A DNA stretch of 39,582 nucleotides from Cohnella thermotolerans DSM 17683 (GCF_000429825.1 NZ_AUCP01000061.1:1-39582); one strand, 5' to 3'. Positions 23,671 through 32,520 are shown, counted from the first letter of the stretch. Notes: generated by a model not told the origin, from the sequence alone. Made by a program: numbers and translations.

Positions 23671-25323
23671 TTACCAGCATTGGCAGCCGGGCTTGCAGAA
23701 GGAGACGACGAAGGTGGTTCCTTGGCCGAGTTTGGATTCGACGTGTATTTTCCCGTTATGGCGCTCCACAATGCTCAGACAGAGGGCAAGCCCGAGCCCG
23801 TTCCCGTTCGCCTTGGTCGTATAGAAAGGCTCGAACAGCCTCTCCAGCTTCTCCGGCGGAATGCCGACCCCGCTGTCGATCACTTTCAATTGGACCGTGT
23901 CGGCCAAATTCAACGTCTCGAGGCGTAGCACGCCTTTGTCGTCCATCGCTTCCATCCCGTTGCGCGCCAAATTCAGAATGAGCTGCTTGATCTCCTTGAC
24001 GTTCAGCTCCAGCGGGTCCACCCGGTCGCACAGCCGCAGCTCGATCATCTGGCCGCGCATGTTCGCATCCGCCCGGAGCAGCGGCAGCAAATCCTCCAGC
24101 ACGCTGTGAAGATCGCTCTCGCTTTTCTCGACGATCCGGTTCTGCGCCAGGGACAGAAAGTCGTTGATGATGGCGTTGGCCCGGTCCAGCTCTTGCAAAA
24201 TGATATGGAAATAAGATTGCTGCTCCTTGGGGCTTCGCTCGTTCAGCAGCTGCACGAAGCCCCGGATGACGGCCATCGGATTGCGGATTTCGTGCGTGAT
24301 GCTTGCCGCCATCTGCCCGACCAGGCTGAGCCGCTCCATTTTGTCCACTTCGTCCTTCAACCGCTGCTGCTCGGTAATGTCGTGGGCGATCAGCATGGCG
24401 CCTTCCGCCCGGTACAGCGGCGCTTCCCTCCAGGAGAAGGCCGTCGCGTAATACAGCCGGTTCTTGAACCGGATCAGATCCGTCGCCTGATCCTCGCCGC
24501 GCATGACTCTTCCGACCGCGTCCACTACGGAAGCACCGCCCCACATTTGCAGAACGGGACGGTAGGGAAAGTGCAAGATGTCTTTGCGGGCGAGCGGCGT
24601 CAGAAGCTTCAGAGCCAGGTCGTTCAGGTGCGAGATTCTGCCGTCCCTGTCGATGAAGAAAACGACCAGCGGCGAGAAGTCGATAAATTGCTGGAACCGG
24701 CGCACCTCGTTGGCGTACTTGGCCGACAATTCGCGGTAATCGCTCAGCATCCGGACCCGTTCGTACGCGTACTCGATGAAATGGACGGAGAGTAGCGACA
24801 CACCCGCGATCAGCCCGCCGAACAAAAGCGCAATCCCGATCAGCCTGCCGGGCTCCCAACTCTCCTCCGCGAACGACCAGACTGCCTTGCCCGCCAGAAA
24901 CACGAAGCAGACGCCGAGCAACTGAAGCACCGCCCTGTCTTTCCCCTTGCGGTCGACACCCTGGAAAAACTGAACGCGCCTGAACAGGAGAGGAACGAAT
25001 ACGACAAAGAACAAACCCAGCAAGACGATCTCCCCGAACCCCTGCAATTGGGCCAATCGCGCCGTCATGTACAGCACCGTAAGAATAGAAGCGCTGGGAA
25101 TGCCCCCATACAGAGAACCGATCAGATAGGGCACTATCCGCAGATCGATCCCGCTATAGTCGGACTTGCATGAGACCAGCATGCAGAGCAGCATCGAAAC
25201 GCCGCATGCGGCTCCGATGAACGCGGGCGCGTAACGGGTTCTCTCGGGCCGGATCAGCCACAATTGAACCGCCCCGACCGGAAATAGCGTAATCAGAAAT
25301 TGAAGCAGCGAATATTGCCACAC
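23671..25323 (-). CDS. Membrane sensor histidine kinase, KinB-like
   Basis: A 550-residue kinase with about six N-terminal membrane spans (residues 5-185, 5TMR-LYT type), a PAS domain (about 208-320, SPLVVFFIDRDGRI), HisKA with phospho-acceptor His344 (SITHEIRNPMAVIRGF) and HATPase with N-box NLARNGMEAM, G1 VIDSGVGIP and G2 NGNGLGLALC. This layout matches Bacillus KinB, which feeds the sporulation phosphorelay; no response regulator lies alongside, as expected for such kinases. Start at GTG 25323, nine bases after GGAGG. It ends in an unusual Cys-rich CKPGCQCW. Its target and signal are inferred only from family. Confidence 0.88.
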   Translation of the reverse strand: MWQYSLLQFLITLFPVGAVQLWLIRPERTRYAPAFIGAACGVSMLLCMLVSCKSDYSGIDLRIVPYLIGSLYGGIPSASILTVLYMTARLAQLQGFGEIVLLGLFFVVFVPLLFRRVQFFQGVDRKGKDRAVLQLLGVCFVFLAGKAVWSFAEESWEPGRLIGIALLFGGLIAGVSLLSVHFIEYAYERVRMLSDYRELSAKYANEVRRFQQFIDFSPLVVFFIDRDGRISHLNDLALKLLTPLARKDILHFPYRPVLQMWGGASVVDAVGRVMRGEDQATDLIRFKNRLYYATAFSWREAPLYRAEGAMLIAHDITEQQRLKDEVDKMERLSLVGQMAASITHEIRNPMAVIRGFVQLLNERSPKEQQSYFHIILQELDRANAIINDFLSLAQNRIVEKSESDLHSVLEDLLPLLRADANMRGQMIELRLCDRVDPLELNVKEIKQLILNLARNGMEAMDDKGVLRLETLNLADTVQLKVIDSGVGIPPEKLERLFEPFYTTKANGNGLGLALCLSIVERHNGKIHVESKLGQGTTFVVSFCKPGCQCW

Positions 25324-25509
25324 ACCGTTGACCCTCCGCTCCCACGGATGCCGTTATGGAAATTCGTCCCTTTTTTTACGATATATTAGAGCCTAATGCC
25401 GAAATAATTAGCGTAATGAGCTGTATTTACTCTGATTAAAGCATAACTGCCGAGGATTGACAATCGATCGCGGCGTCGCCGGGCGCTTTCTTTTGGCGGC
25501 GCGACAAGC

Positions 25510-25515
25510 TACAAT
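25510..25515 (+). promoter_or_regulatory. Possible -10 box of the BaiN-like gene
   Basis: TACAAT lies 21 bases before GTG 25537. No good -35 hexamer is found at 16-18 bases, so this is a weak call. Confidence 0.3.
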
Positions 25516-25536
25516 GGGGACAAAACGACTCGGAAA

Positions 25537-26838
25537 GTGCGGTATAGACAAATGTGGGACGTCATCGTCATTGGAGGAGGCCCGGCAGGGCTCATGGCTT
25601 CGATCGCCGCGGCCGAAGGAGGGGCACGCACGCTGCTGCTCGACAAAGGCGACAAGCTGGGCCGCAAACTCGGCATCTCGGGCGGAGGCAGATGCAATGT
25701 CACCAACAACAAGGACACGCAGGAGTTGATCCGTTACCTTCCCGGCAACGGGCGGTTCCTGCACAGCGCCTTGTCGCAATTCGGAAGCCGGGAGATCGTC
25801 GCTTATTTCGAAGAGATGGGCATTCGGCTCAAGGAAGAGGATCACGGGCGGATGTTCCCCGTATCCGACAAGGCGAAGACGGTCGTGGAAGCGCTCGTTA
25901 ACCGGGTTCGGCAATCGGGCGTCGCGATCCGGACGAACCAGGCGGTAGCGAAGGTGCTGTACGGCGGCGGCCGCGTATCGGGCGTCAAGCTCGCATCGGG
26001 GGAAGAGCTTCCCGCCCGGTGCGTCATCGCGGCGGCGGGCGGCAAATCCGTCCCTCATACCGGGTCGACGGGCGACGGCTATGCGTGGGCGATCGAGGCG
26101 GGCCATACGGTTACGGAGCTGTATCCGACAGAGGTGCCGATTACGTCGGACGAGCCCTGGATTTTAAGCCGCGAGCTGCAGGGCCTGTCGCTTCGGGACG
26201 TGACGCTGACGGTGCTCGACGGCAAGGGGAAGAAGGTCGTCTCCCACGAGGGGGACATGATTTTTACGCATTTCGGCTTGTCCGGGCCGGCGGCGCTTCG
26301 CTGCAGCCAGTTCGTCGTCAAAACGCTTAGAGCAGGGAAGGGTCCGGTCACGGTCGCGATCGACCTGTTCCCGGACGAGAAGGAAGAGCGCCTCGCGGCG
26401 AATTGGGGGACGGCCGCGCGTTCCGAGCCGCGCAAGGCCGTCAAGACGCTCGTCCGGCAGAAGCTGCCGGAGCGTCTGGTGCCGCTGGCGCTCCGGCTGG
26501 CCGGATTGGACGCGGACGCCGGCGTCGCCAACGTGTCCAAGGCCAAGTGGCAGGACCTGGCCCGGCTCTGCAAGGCGCTGCCCGTCCGGGCGTCCGGCAC
26601 GCTCTCCATCGAGGAAGCGTTCATCACGGGGGGAGGCGTCAACGTCAAGGAGATCGATCCCCGCACGATGGAGTCGAAGTTAATGCCCGGCCTCTATTTC
26701 TGCGGCGAAATTCTCGACGTGCACGGCTATACGGGCGGCTACAACATTACCGCCGCGTTCGCCTCCGGCCGCGCCGCGGGAACGGCGGCGGCCGAAGCGA
26801 GCGCGGCGGCGCGCGAATCGGTTATTTCCCGCCCGTGA
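25537..26838 (+). CDS. BaiN/YhiN-family FAD-dependent oxidoreductase
   Basis: Flavoprotein of 433 residues of the HI0933/YhiN/YtfP family. The FAD-binding Rossmann motif is DVIVIGGGPAGLMASIAAA (about 8-26), followed by GRKLGISGGGRCNVTN, the family hallmark. The C-terminal block GLYFCGEILDVHGYTGGYNI completes the FAD site. Members are annotated as NAD(P)/FAD oxidoreductases; BaiN is linked to bile-acid metabolism, which is unlikely to apply here. The start is uncertain: GTG 25537 or ATG 25552, both with weak ribosome sites. The last 17 bases overlap the dead permease tail on the other strand. Confidence 0.9.
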   Translation: MRYRQMWDVIVIGGGPAGLMASIAAAEGGARTLLLDKGDKLGRKLGISGGGRCNVTNNKDTQELIRYLPGNGRFLHSALSQFGSREIVAYFEEMGIRLKEEDHGRMFPVSDKAKTVVEALVNRVRQSGVAIRTNQAVAKVLYGGGRVSGVKLASGEELPARCVIAAAGGKSVPHTGSTGDGYAWAIEAGHTVTELYPTEVPITSDEPWILSRELQGLSLRDVTLTVLDGKGKKVVSHEGDMIFTHFGLSGPAALRCSQFVVKTLRAGKGPVTVAIDLFPDEKEERLAANWGTAARSEPRKAVKTLVRQKLPERLVPLALRLAGLDADAGVANVSKAKWQDLARLCKALPVRASGTLSIEEAFITGGGVNVKEIDPRTMESKLMPGLYFCGEILDVHGYTGGYNITAAFASGRAAGTAAAEASAAARESVISRP

Positions 26839-26944
26839 AGGTGATACCCTGCACGAAGAAGCGGTTGAAGAAAACGTAGATGAGCAGAGCCGGCAGCGTC
26901 ATAATGACCGAAGCCGCCGAAGCGGCGCCTTGTTCTCCGTAATG
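26822..26944 (-). pseudogene. C-terminal remnant of a sugar ABC permease
   Basis: Forty codons ending in TAA 26824-26822 encode a typical last membrane span and tail of a MalG-type permease (MTLPALLIYVFFNRFFVQGI, then TFTGGK). Such permeases end in FxxGxTxGxxK. Upstream of about 26944 the similarity stops and no start codon or ribosome site gives a whole gene. It is therefore a deletion remnant whose stop lies inside the end of the BaiN-like gene. Confidence 0.7.
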
Positions 26945-27001
26945 CCATGGAGCCGGCTCAGCTGAGCAGAGGGGATAAGCCTTCAAATGCGGAGGATAAA
27001 G

Positions 27002-27038
27002 AAAAATCCGCCCCCAGGTCCTCCGACCGTGAAGGCGG
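27002..27038 (-). terminator. Likely terminator of the 133-residue gene
   Basis: On the minus strand CCGCC (27038-27034) and GGCGG (27012-27008) enclose a GC-rich loop and are followed by ATTTTTC. Confidence 0.5.
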
Positions 27039-27047
27039 CTGCTATCG

Positions 27048-27449
27048 CTATCTCGCTTCAAACGTGTCGTAAGCGCCCGGATCCGGATGAAGCTCCCTCA
27101 ACTCGGCTTCCTGCCGCTCCAGCGGCGTGAGGGTTCCGCCCTCCTCTTCCGCTTCCGAAGCCCAATCCTCGTTGACGATATGCGCCGGAATCGGGATGCA
27201 ATCCAGCGAATACGACGCGTTCGTCAACGCCGCGTCCTCGGCCTCCGCCCGCTCGATCAGCTCTCCGCCGCAGCTCTGCACGATCTCCAGGGCCGAGACC
27301 AAATCTTCGCGGACGACATGAATATGCAGGCGCCCGCCATCGTGCAGCTCGGGATCGTACCCGAGCTCCTCAAGCGTATCGTATGCGAGCCGTGCGGCGG
27401 AATCGCTGGGGAACCGGAACATGATCGAGGTATGGCTCATCGGATTCAT
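27048..27449 (-). CDS. Conserved hypothetical protein, 133 residues
   Basis: A soluble acidic protein that I do not recognise. The first 75 residues read like a ferredoxin-like alpha/beta fold: strand (SIMFRFPS), helix (AARLAYDTLEELGYD), strand (RLHIHVV), helix (DLVSALEIVQSCGGEL). The second half is Glu-rich without predicted structure. Start at ATG 27449 behind AAGG at seven bases, with ATG 27440 as an alternative. It is a single gene between the dead permease and xylB, convergent with BaiN. Confidence 0.7.
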   Translation of the reverse strand: MNPMSHTSIMFRFPSDSAARLAYDTLEELGYDPELHDGGRLHIHVVREDLVSALEIVQSCGGELIERAEAEDAALTNASYSLDCIPIPAHIVNEDWASEAEEEGGTLTPLERQEAELRELHPDPGAYDTFEAR

Positions 27450-27517
27450 TCTCCATCCTTCTTGTCGATGTCTCCCGTTTAAGGTGTCCGGCGCTTCCGC
27501 TTCTCATGCAAAACAAA

Positions 27518-27604
27518 AGAGCCTCCTTCGGTTATCGGCCGAAAAAACGGAGGCTCTCAAGTAAGGGAGGCAACCAGTCTCAGAGTCTGGACCGTTACCT
27601 CCTC
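27518..27604 (-). terminator. Two successive hairpins after xylB
   Basis: The first on the minus strand is an imperfect stem within 27566-27604 (GGAGG/CCTCC, AAC/GTT, CCAG/CTGG). The second is AGAGCCTCC/GGAGGCTCT (27518-27526, 27549-27557) with an inner TTCGG/CCGAA and then TTTTGTTTTG. The second is a strong intrinsic terminator; the role of the first is unclear. Confidence 0.8.
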
Positions 27605-27622
27605 TCATCTTAACCAATTCTT

Positions 27623-29119
27623 CTATTTTCGAAAAGCCGCGAGCGACTCGTTCAGGCCTTTCGTTTGAGGATAAACCTGCTTATAGATGCGGAAAAGCTC
27701 GGCATATCGGGCGGAACGCGCCGGATCCGGGCGGAACGACTTCGAGCGCTTCACGAACGCGTCCGCGCAAGCGTCCAGGCTCGGGAACCAGCCGCAGCCG
27801 GTCGCCGCCAGCATCGCCGCTCCGAGTCCCGGTCCCTGCTCGTTCTCGAGGCCGACGACTTCCGCCTGGAAGATGTCCGCCTGCATCTGCAGCCAGACGG
27901 GGTTCTTGGCGCCGCCGCCGATGGAGACGATCGTGTCCACCGTCTTGCCCGCCTGGCGGAACATCTCCACCGTCTCGTTCAGCGAGAAGGTGATGCCTTC
28001 CATGACCGCGCGCGCGAAATGGGCGCGGGTATGCGCGCCGTCCATGCCGATGAAGCTCGCGCGGATGAGCGAATCGGCGTGCGGCGTCCGCTCGCCCACC
28101 AGGTATGGAGTGAACAGCAGCCCCTCCGCTCCGGGAGCGATGTCGCCGACTCCTTCAAGGAACGAATCGAACGGTTCGCCCTTCGCGAACGTGTTGCGAA
28201 ACCAGCTCAAGCTGTAGCCGGCCGCGAGCGTCACGCCCATGGCGTAGAAAGCGTTCTCTTTGCCGTGGTTGAAGAAGTGGACCTTGCCCGCGTAATCCGC
28301 GGACGCGTCGGGCTCATAGGTCAGCACGACGCCGGACGTGCCGATGCTGCACATCGTCAGCCCCGGCTTCACAATGCCGGCGCCGATCGCGCCGCAGGCG
28401 TTGTCCGCGCCGCCCGCAAACACCCGGGTCGACGGGGCCAGACCCGTCTGTGCCGCGGCGGACTCGCTCAACGTGCCGACGAAGCCTCCCGCTTCCACGA
28501 GCGGAGGACAGAATTCGGCCGGCAGATGGAAGGCGGCGAGAACGTCCGCGCTCCAAACTTTGTTCGCGACGTCCAGCATCAGCGTTCCGGCCGCGTCGGA
28601 CAGGTCCATATGAATGGCGCCGGTCAGACGGTAGCGAACATAATCCTTCGGCAGCACGAAGCGGCGCGCTCGGGCGAACGCTTCCGGCTCCTGCTCGCGC
28701 ACCCATAAAATTTTCGGCAGCGTGAACCCTTCCAGCGCCGGATTGCGGGTGACGGACAGCAGCTTGTCTCCGAGCGTCCGTTCGATCTCGCGGCATTGCT
28801 CCGTCGTGCGCGTATCGTTCCACAGAATCGCCCGGCGCACGGGACGGTTGTCCGCATCCAGCAGCACCAGCCCGTGCATTTGCCCCGAGAAGCTGATGCC
28901 TTCGATATCCTGCGCGGATACGCCCGATTGCCGGGCCAATTCCTTGATCGACTCCAGCGTTCCCACGACCCAGTCCTCCGGATCCTGCTCGCTCCAACCC
29001 GACTTCTCGTGGTACAGCGGATATTCCCGCGTGGCCTCGGCCTTGACCGAGCCTTCCTGCGACACGAGCAGCGCCTTGACCGCGCTCGTCCCGAGGTCGA
29101 CGCCAATAACGTACTTCAT
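27623..29119 (-). CDS. xylB: Xylulokinase
   Basis: FGGY-family kinase of 498 residues that phosphorylates D-xylulose to xylulose 5-phosphate for the pentose phosphate pathway. It starts with the ATP-binding strand YVIGVDLGTSAVKALLVS, has the substrate region SGQMHGLVLLD and a catalytic Asp in FAGGADNACGAIGAG. The second FGGY signature area is GLLFTPYLVGERTPHADS. Length and order match XylB. Start at ATG 29119, eight bases after GGGAGG. It lies 78 bases after xylA with a hairpin between them. Confidence 0.96.
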   Translation of the reverse strand: MKYVIGVDLGTSAVKALLVSQEGSVKAEATREYPLYHEKSGWSEQDPEDWVVGTLESIKELARQSGVSAQDIEGISFSGQMHGLVLLDADNRPVRRAILWNDTRTTEQCREIERTLGDKLLSVTRNPALEGFTLPKILWVREQEPEAFARARRFVLPKDYVRYRLTGAIHMDLSDAAGTLMLDVANKVWSADVLAAFHLPAEFCPPLVEAGGFVGTLSESAAAQTGLAPSTRVFAGGADNACGAIGAGIVKPGLTMCSIGTSGVVLTYEPDASADYAGKVHFFNHGKENAFYAMGVTLAAGYSLSWFRNTFAKGEPFDSFLEGVGDIAPGAEGLLFTPYLVGERTPHADSLIRASFIGMDGAHTRAHFARAVMEGITFSLNETVEMFRQAGKTVDTIVSIGGGAKNPVWLQMQADIFQAEVVGLENEQGPGLGAAMLAATGCGWFPSLDACADAFVKRSKSFRPDPARSARYAELFRIYKQVYPQTKGLNESLAAFRK

Positions 29120-29141
29120 CCGGTTATCCTCCCTCGCGAAA

Positions 29142-29171
29142 ACCGCCCCTCGGACAGGCGCCGGGGGGCGG
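29142..29171 (-). terminator. Intercistronic hairpin between xylA and xylB
   Basis: On the minus strand CCGCCCC (29171-29165) pairs with GGGGCGG (29149-29143), followed by TTTTCGCG. The T run is short, so it may be a partial terminator or an mRNA 3'-end stabiliser that keeps XylA above XylB. Confidence 0.5.
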
Positions 29172-29197
29172 ACATGCGGCTTCTTCGTAGACTGCGA

Positions 29198-30520
29198 TTA
29201 TTTCACGCTGAAAATGACTTCGTTGACCTTGGCGCGGATTTGCTCCAGGCGGCCGGAACGGTTCTTGATCGGCTGCTGCTTCGTCAGCACGTATTGCTCC
29301 AGCGACTTGAGACTGGCCTTGCCGGCGACGATCTCGGCGCCGATGCCTTCGCGGTAGCTGCTGTAGCGTTCTTCGACGATGTCGTCCAGGATGCGCTCCT
29401 CAATCAGCTTCGCGGCGGCTTTGAGGCCGTGGGCGTAAGCGTCGATGCCCGCGATGTGGGCGAAGAACAAGTCTTCGTCCTCGAACGACGTTCTGCGGAC
29501 TTTGGCGTCGAAGTTGACGCCGCCTCTGTTCAAGCCGCCGTCGTTCTTCAGAATTTCGAACATGGCCAGCGTCGTGCTGTACAGGTCGAACGGGAATTCG
29601 TCGGTATCCCAGCCGAGCAGATAGTCCCCTTGGTTGGCGTCGATGGAGCCCAGCGCGCCGTTCAGGCGGGCGACGCGCAGCTCATGCTCGAACGTGTGGC
29701 CGGCCAGCGTCGCGTGGTTCGCTTCGATATTCAGCTTGAAGTGGTCCTTCAGGCCGTACGTGCGCAGGAAGTTCAGCGCGGTGGCGGCGTCGAAGTCGTA
29801 TTGGTGCTTCGTCGGCTCCTTCGGCTTCGGCTCGATCAGGAATTGGGCGTTAAAGCCGATCTCCTTCGCGTAATCGACCGCCATATGCAGCATGCGGGCC
29901 AGGTTGTCAAGCTCGAGGCCCATGTCGGTGTTGAGCAGCGATTCGTAGCCTTCGCGGCCGCCCCAGAAGACGTAGTTCTCGGCGCCGAGTTCTTTGCCGA
30001 CTTCGAGCATTTTCTTGATCGTAGCGGCGGCATAGGCGAACACTTCCGCGTTGTTGGACGTGCTGGCGCCGTGAACGTAGCGGGGATTCGTAAACAGGTT
30101 GGCCGTGTTCCACAGCAGCTTTTTGCCGGTTGATTGCTGGAACTCCTTCAGCTTGGCCACGATAATGTCGATATTCTTGTTCGTCTCGGCCAGCGTTGCG
30201 CCCTCCGGAGCGATATCGGCGTCGTGGAACGCGTAGAACGGAACGCCCAGCTTCTCAAGCAGCTCGAAGTTCGCTTCGACGCGCGCCTTCGAGCGGTCCA
30301 GCGGGGACAGCGAGTCCCAGCTGCGAACGGCCGTGCCGGCGCCGAACGGGTCGGTGCCGTTCGCATTGAACGTGTGCCAGTAGGCGACGGAGATGCGGAG
30401 ATGTTCTTCCATCGTCTTGCCGAGCACGACTTCCTTCGGGTTGTAGTGCTTGTAAGCGAACGGATTCTTGGAGTCGCGGCCTTCGTACTTGATTTGCGGG
30501 ACATTAGGGAAAAAGCTCAT
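29198..30520 (-). CDS. xylA: Xylose isomerase
   Basis: Metal-dependent cytosolic enzyme of 440 residues (class II) converting D-xylose to D-xylulose. Active-site His and Asp lie in [13 protein letters not shown], and metal and substrate ligands in [19 protein letters not shown] and in the Asp-rich segment SIDANQGD...[21 protein letters not shown] is the second signature. Start at ATG 30520 behind AGGAGG at ten bases. First gene of xylAB and divergent from xylR, the classic arrangement in Bacilli. Confidence 0.98.
   Translation of the reverse strand: MSFFPNVPQIKYEGRDSKNPFAYKHYNPKEVVLGKTMEEHLRISVAYWHTFNANGTDPFGAGTAVRSWDSLSPLDRSKARVEANFELLEKLGVPFYAFHDADIAPEGATLAETNKNIDIIVAKLKEFQQSTGKKLLWNTANLFTNPRYVHGASTSNNAEVFAYAAATIKKMLEVGKELGAENYVFWGGREGYESLLNTDMGLELDNLARMLHMAVDYAKEIGFNAQFLIEPKPKEPTKHQYDFDAATALNFLRTYGLKDHFKLNIEANHATLAGHTFEHELRVARLNGALGSIDANQGDYLLGWDTDEFPFDLYSTTLAMFEILKNDGGLNRGGVNFDAKVRRTSFEDEDLFFAHIAGIDAYAHGLKAAAKLIEERILDDIVEERYSSYREGIGAEIVAGKASLKSLEQYVLTKQQPIKNRSGRLEQIRAKVNEVIFSVK
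30450..30465 (-). promoter_or_regulatory. cre-like sequence inside xylA
   Basis: TTGTAAGCGAACGGAT (plus strand) fits the cre consensus except for one defined base (G for C at position 14). Bacillus xylA genes are known to carry a cre inside their coding sequence, which supports the call. The position is about 60 bases into xylA. Confidence 0.4.
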
Positions 30521-30565
30521 GAATGGATGGCCTCCTAAATGAAGTGAATAGGTTCCGATGGCTCT

Positions 30566-30636
30566 AGCATATCACTTTAAAGTTTGTTTGTCTATTCAAT
30601 AAACAAAGTTGCCAACTTCCATTATTGTGGTATGAT
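30566..30636. promoter_or_regulatory. Divergent xylA/xylR promoters and XylR operator
   Basis: The operator palindrome AAGTTTGTTT...AAACAAAGTT (one mismatch, 30580-30610) is the type bound by XylR in Bacilli. The xylA promoter on the minus strand is TAGACA (30594-30589), 17 bases, TATGCT (30571-30566). The xylR promoter on the plus strand is TTGCCA (30609-30614), 16 bases, TATGAT (30631-30636). The operator overlaps both -35 boxes, so XylR should repress xylAB and also itself. Confidence 0.82.
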
Positions 30637-30682
30637 GTAAGCATTCCTATTTACCGCTTGACATAAGGAGCTACTATCGGGC

Positions 30683-31846
30683 ATGACTACAACTACAGGC
30701 GATCAAGCGCTCATCAAGCGCATGAATACGGCCATCGTACTGGAGGCGATTCTGCGCGCGGAACCGCTGTCCAGAGCCAAAATCTCCGAGATGACCGGCC
30801 TGAACAAGGCGACCGTCTCCTCCTTGGTGCAGGATCTGATCGACAACCGCCTCGTGCGGGAGATCGGGACCGGCGTCTCCAGCGGCGGCCGCAAGCCGGT
30901 CTTGCTCGAATTTATCGATACGGCAGGCTACGCGGTCGGCATCGATCTCGGCGTCAATTATTTGCGCGGCGTGCTGACCGACTTGCGCGGGGCAATCGTC
31001 GCGGAAAAAAAGCTTGCGCTGGCGACGCCCGATCCGGACAATACGTTCAACGTGCTGCGGCCTTTCATCCAGAGCCTGATCGACGAGGCGCCCGACGGCC
31101 CGTTCGGCGTCGTGGGCATCGGCGTGGGCGTCCCCGGCCTCGTCGACCGCGGCGGTTCGGTGCTGTACGCGCCGAACATGGGATGGCGCGACGTGCCGCT
31201 CAAGGAGGCGCTCGACCGGACGTTCGGCATTCCGGTGCTGATCGACAACGAAGCCAACGTCGGCGCTCTGGGCGAGCAGAAGTTCGGCATCGGGCGCGGC
31301 ATCTCCAATATGATTTACGTCAGCGTGGGCATCGGCATCGGAACCGGGCTCATTCTGCATCGCTCCTTATACAAGGGAGCATCCGGCTTCTCCGGCGAGC
31401 TCGGGCATCTGTCCGTGGAAGCCCACGGCAAGCCTTGCCGCTGCGGCAACCGGGGCTGCTGGGAGCTGTACGCTTCCGAGCAGGCGCTGCTTGATCGCGC
31501 GGGAGAGCTGGGCTACCCGCAGGATCTCGACGCCTTGCTGGCGGCAGCCGAGTCCGGCGACGCGAAGCTGCGGAAGCTGCTGGAGGAAATCGGCGAATAT
31601 CTCGGCGTCGGCATCTCCAACATCGTGAACGTGTTCAACCCGAACGCCGTCATCATCGGCAATCGGATGAGCAAGGCGCAGCCGTGGCTGGAGGAAGCCG
31701 TCCGGCGAACGGTGGAGCAGCGAGCGCTCGGCTTCCATCTGCGCAACGTCCACCTGCTCTATGCCGAGCTGGGCGACCGTTCGGCCGTCATGGGCGCCGC
31801 CGAGCTCGCCATCGCCGCCTTCTTCGACCGGCTGAAGGCGGCCTGA
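30683..31846 (+). CDS. xylR: Xylose operon repressor, ROK family
   Basis: A 387-residue repressor. Residues 15-65 are a winged helix-turn-helix (LSRAKISEMTGLNKATVSSL), and the rest is a ROK sugar-binding domain with ATP-site GIDLGVNYLRGVLTD and the zinc motif CRCGNRGCWE. Xylose is expected to release it from the xyl operator. Start at ATG 30683, about 12 bases after AAGGAG. The divergent pairing with xylA makes the name secure. Confidence 0.95.
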   Translation: MTTTTGDQALIKRMNTAIVLEAILRAEPLSRAKISEMTGLNKATVSSLVQDLIDNRLVREIGTGVSSGGRKPVLLEFIDTAGYAVGIDLGVNYLRGVLTDLRGAIVAEKKLALATPDPDNTFNVLRPFIQSLIDEAPDGPFGVVGIGVGVPGLVDRGGSVLYAPNMGWRDVPLKEALDRTFGIPVLIDNEANVGALGEQKFGIGRGISNMIYVSVGIGIGTGLILHRSLYKGASGFSGELGHLSVEAHGKPCRCGNRGCWELYASEQALLDRAGELGYPQDLDALLAAAESGDAKLRKLLEEIGEYLGVGISNIVNVFNPNAVIIGNRMSKAQPWLEEAVRRTVEQRALGFHLRNVHLLYAELGDRSAVMGAAELAIAAFFDRLKAA

Positions 31847-31906
31847 GCGGGCCGGACGGCGGAATCGGCCGGATCGAGACGGCTCCGCGCAAGAGCGCCA
31901 ACCTCA

Positions 31907-31952
31907 AGAAGCCGAACGCTTCCTCTTCGGGAGCGCGTCGGCTTCTTTTTTA
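31907..31952 (+). terminator. Intrinsic terminator of xylR
   Basis: AGAAGCCGA (31907-31915) and TCGGCTTCT (31938-31946) are perfect inverted copies with an inner CGCTTCC/GGAGCG stem, followed by TTTTT. Confidence 0.88.
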
Positions 31953-31963
31953 AAGCTGAATGA

Positions 31964-32395
31964 TCAGCCCTTGACGACGCCTTTCTTGAGAATCACATTG
32001 GCGTACAACGCGCTCTCGCCCGTCGCCACGATGGCGTACGCCCGCTTGGCCCGCTCGTAAAAGGCGAACCGTTCCACTTCCTCGAAGGGCTCCTCGATGC
32101 CGGTATGCTTGCGGATGATGGAGCGATACGTCTCCCAGATCGGCGTCTCGACCGTATCGCCCGGCACGACCTGCATCAGCGCCGCCGGACGCTCCACGTA
32201 CGAATCGAGCGGGAACAGCTTCAGAATCGCGTCCAGCAGGTCCGGAATGTTGTGCCCGTCGCAGCGGACGAGCCTCGCGGCATGGCTGGCCGCCGGGAAA
32301 TTGCCGTCCCCGAGCACGATCTCGTCGCCGTGGCCCATTTCCATCAGCACCTTCAACAAATCGGGAGAGATCAAGGGAGAAATGCCGTATAACAT
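31964..32395 (-). CDS. fucU: L-fucose mutarotase
   Basis: RbsD/FucU-family enzyme of 143 residues that interconverts alpha and beta anomers of a sugar. The N-terminus MLYGISPLISPDLLKVLMEM and MGHGDEIVLGDGNFPA match FucU more closely than RbsD, and the C-terminal EVERFAFYERAKRAYAIVATGE and YANVILKKGV blocks are typical. Catalytic His lies in MGHGDE. I start at ATG 32395, nine bases after GGAGG; the frame to 32401 begins at TTG without a better site. No fucose isomerase or kinase is nearby. Confidence 0.9.
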   Translation of the reverse strand: MLYGISPLISPDLLKVLMEMGHGDEIVLGDGNFPAASHAARLVRCDGHNIPDLLDAILKLFPLDSYVERPAALMQVVPGDTVETPIWETYRSIIRKHTGIEEPFEEVERFAFYERAKRAYAIVATGESALYANVILKKGVVKG

Positions 32396-32433
32396 GTCCA
32401 AACGCCTCCAATTAAACAGCTAGTGTCAACCAG

Positions 32434-32439
32434 ATTGTA
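32434..32439 (-). promoter_or_regulatory. Extended -10 promoter of fucU
   Basis: On the minus strand TGGTACAAT carries a TGN extension directly before TACAAT, about 38 bases before the start codon. No clear -35 is seen. Confidence 0.45.
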
Positions 32440-32520
32440 CCACATGCGCCGCCCGGGCGGTCACAGCAACATCGCTCTGCGCTCCACCTCGCCGCTCAGG
32501 TTTCACCGTTCCTGCAATCG

